This document shows, one piece after another, positions 5,202-5,828 of a stretch of 5,828 nucleotides of DNA; positions within the stretch are counted from its first letter, which is position 1, and each line of letters opens with the position of its first letter. The notes under the pieces were generated by a model. It did no database searches and was not told where the DNA came from. It saw only the letters and a list, made by a program, of their open reading frames with translations. Origin of the DNA: Porticoccaceae bacterium (GTDB taxonomy: Bacteria > Pseudomonadota > Gammaproteobacteria > Pseudomonadales > Porticoccaceae); assembly GCA_019090225.1 (NCBI GenBank), contig JAHRWI010000102.1:1-5828 (forward strand), in the 5' to 3' direction. The position numbers were made by a program, and so were the translations under genes.

Positions 5202-5828
5202 AAAATTTAACCTTGTTTGGAATATTGCCCATTGTCCTTGTTGGTCTGTTTGTCCTAGGCAGTGCAATTTATACCGTTGATGAAGTCGAGCAAGTCATCA
5301 TCACCCAGTTTGGTAAGCCGGTGGGTGAACCTGTCACTACGGCAGGCCTAAAATTCAAAATCCCTTTTGTGCAAGAAGTGAATCCCATCGATAAACGAGT
5401 GCTGGAATGGGATGGTGCGCCTTCGGATATGCCCACCAAAGATAAGCTGTACATTTCTGTCGATTTATTTGCCCGCTGGAGAATTGTTGATCCGCTGCAG
5501 TATTTTTTGCGTTTGCGTGATGAACGCAGTGCGCAATCAAGACTGGACGATATCCTGGGCAGTGAAACTCGAAACGCCGTGGCCAAACACGAATTAATTG
5601 AAATTATTCGTACCACTAAAGACCGTGTGCCCCTGCTTGATACCGCACTGGGTGATGTTGTTCTGCCATCCACCGAAGAGGGCATCAATATGGGTGCGCT
5701 GGTACCTATTGAGAAAGGCCGCAAGTTGGTGGAGCAAGAAATATTTACGGCGGCGGCGGAGAAAGTCGGTGTGTTTGGCATTGAGCTGCTGGATATTCGC
5801 TTTAAACGCATCAACTACAATGAAAGTG
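5198..5828 (+). CDS. hflC: HflC, SPFH/band-7 partner of HflK (3' end outside window)
   Basis: The frame is open from ATG 5198 to the window end, giving 210 residues of a protein usually near 300 or slightly more. A hydrophobic N-terminal anchor (about residues 5-25) is followed by the band-7 start 'TVDEVEQVIITQFGKPVGE', then 'GLKFKIPFVQEV', the pattern by which HflC is recognised. The 'TKDKLYISVDLFARWRI' strand pair and a helical region with DDILGSETRNAVAK lie in the SPFH domain. HflC pairs with HflK in the inner membrane and the complex binds FtsH. The order hflK-hflC with overlapping ATGA supports one operon and equal synthesis of both subunits. The coiled-coil and C-terminal part lie beyond the window. 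The sequence differs noticeably from the E. coli protein as remembered, so this may be a divergent or second HflKC pair; a comparison would settle this. Confidence 0.92.
   Translation, partial: MKNLTLFGILPIVLVGLFVLGSAIYTVDEVEQVIITQFGKPVGEPVTTAGLKFKIPFVQEVNPIDKRVLEWDGAPSDMPTKDKLYISVDLFARWRIVDPLQYFLRLRDERSAQSRLDDILGSETRNAVAKHELIEIIRTTKDRVPLLDTALGDVVLPSTEEGINMGALVPIEKGRKLVEQEIFTAAAEKVGVFGIELLDIRFKRINYNES

Noticed and set aside
5269..5814. 181-codon reverse-strand frame opposite hflC
   Set aside because: Ser/Arg-rich antisense translation of a clearly recognisable HflC; no start signal of its own.

Overview
The window looks like a piece of a gammaproteobacterial chromosome, probably from a marine or sediment bacterium with extracellular or outer-membrane electron-transfer capacity. 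The taxonomic guess rests on the hflK-hflC pair, on integron attC sites of the kind common in Gammaproteobacteria, and on an exported multiheme c-type cytochrome next to an outer-membrane beta-barrel gene. No rRNA, tRNA or phylogenetic marker is present, so it remains an inference.

Layout, all genes on the + strand. (1) Positions 3-629 hold the C-terminal 208 residues of a multiheme cytochrome c that starts outside the window. Eight heme-attachment motifs are visible, seven CXXCH and one CXXXCH. (2) Positions 843-3008 encode a 721-residue exported protein: signal peptide, an N-terminal beta-rich domain, a short TPR segment, and a C-terminal beta-barrel ending in Phe. The two genes plausibly form an electron conduit or a cytochrome secretion/assembly pair. 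(3) Positions 3009-3310 carry no convincing gene, only a 12-bp inverted repeat and a perfect TATAAT hexamer. (4) Positions 3311-3818 look like an integron gene cassette with no integrase nearby. An attC-like site (3311-3386) is followed by a 432-bp cassette (3381-3812) that contains a small four-helix membrane-protein gene and ends in its own attC (3753-3818). The gene is split by a one-base frameshift near an A5 run. (5) Positions 3819-4124 are mostly non-coding and probably include the hflK promoter. (6) Positions 4125-5201 (hflK) and 5198-5828 (hflC, cut by the window end) overlap by ATGA and encode the two SPFH/band-7 membrane proteins that associate with the FtsH protease.

The most unusual part is the cassette. 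It has complementary L boxes with an extruded base, R boxes in the right places, only three bases between stop codon and attC, and a first hexamer that complements the R'' box of its own attC. It therefore fits a mobile cassette, or a cluster of attC sites lacking an integrase (CALIN-like), lodged between an electron-transfer locus and hflKC.
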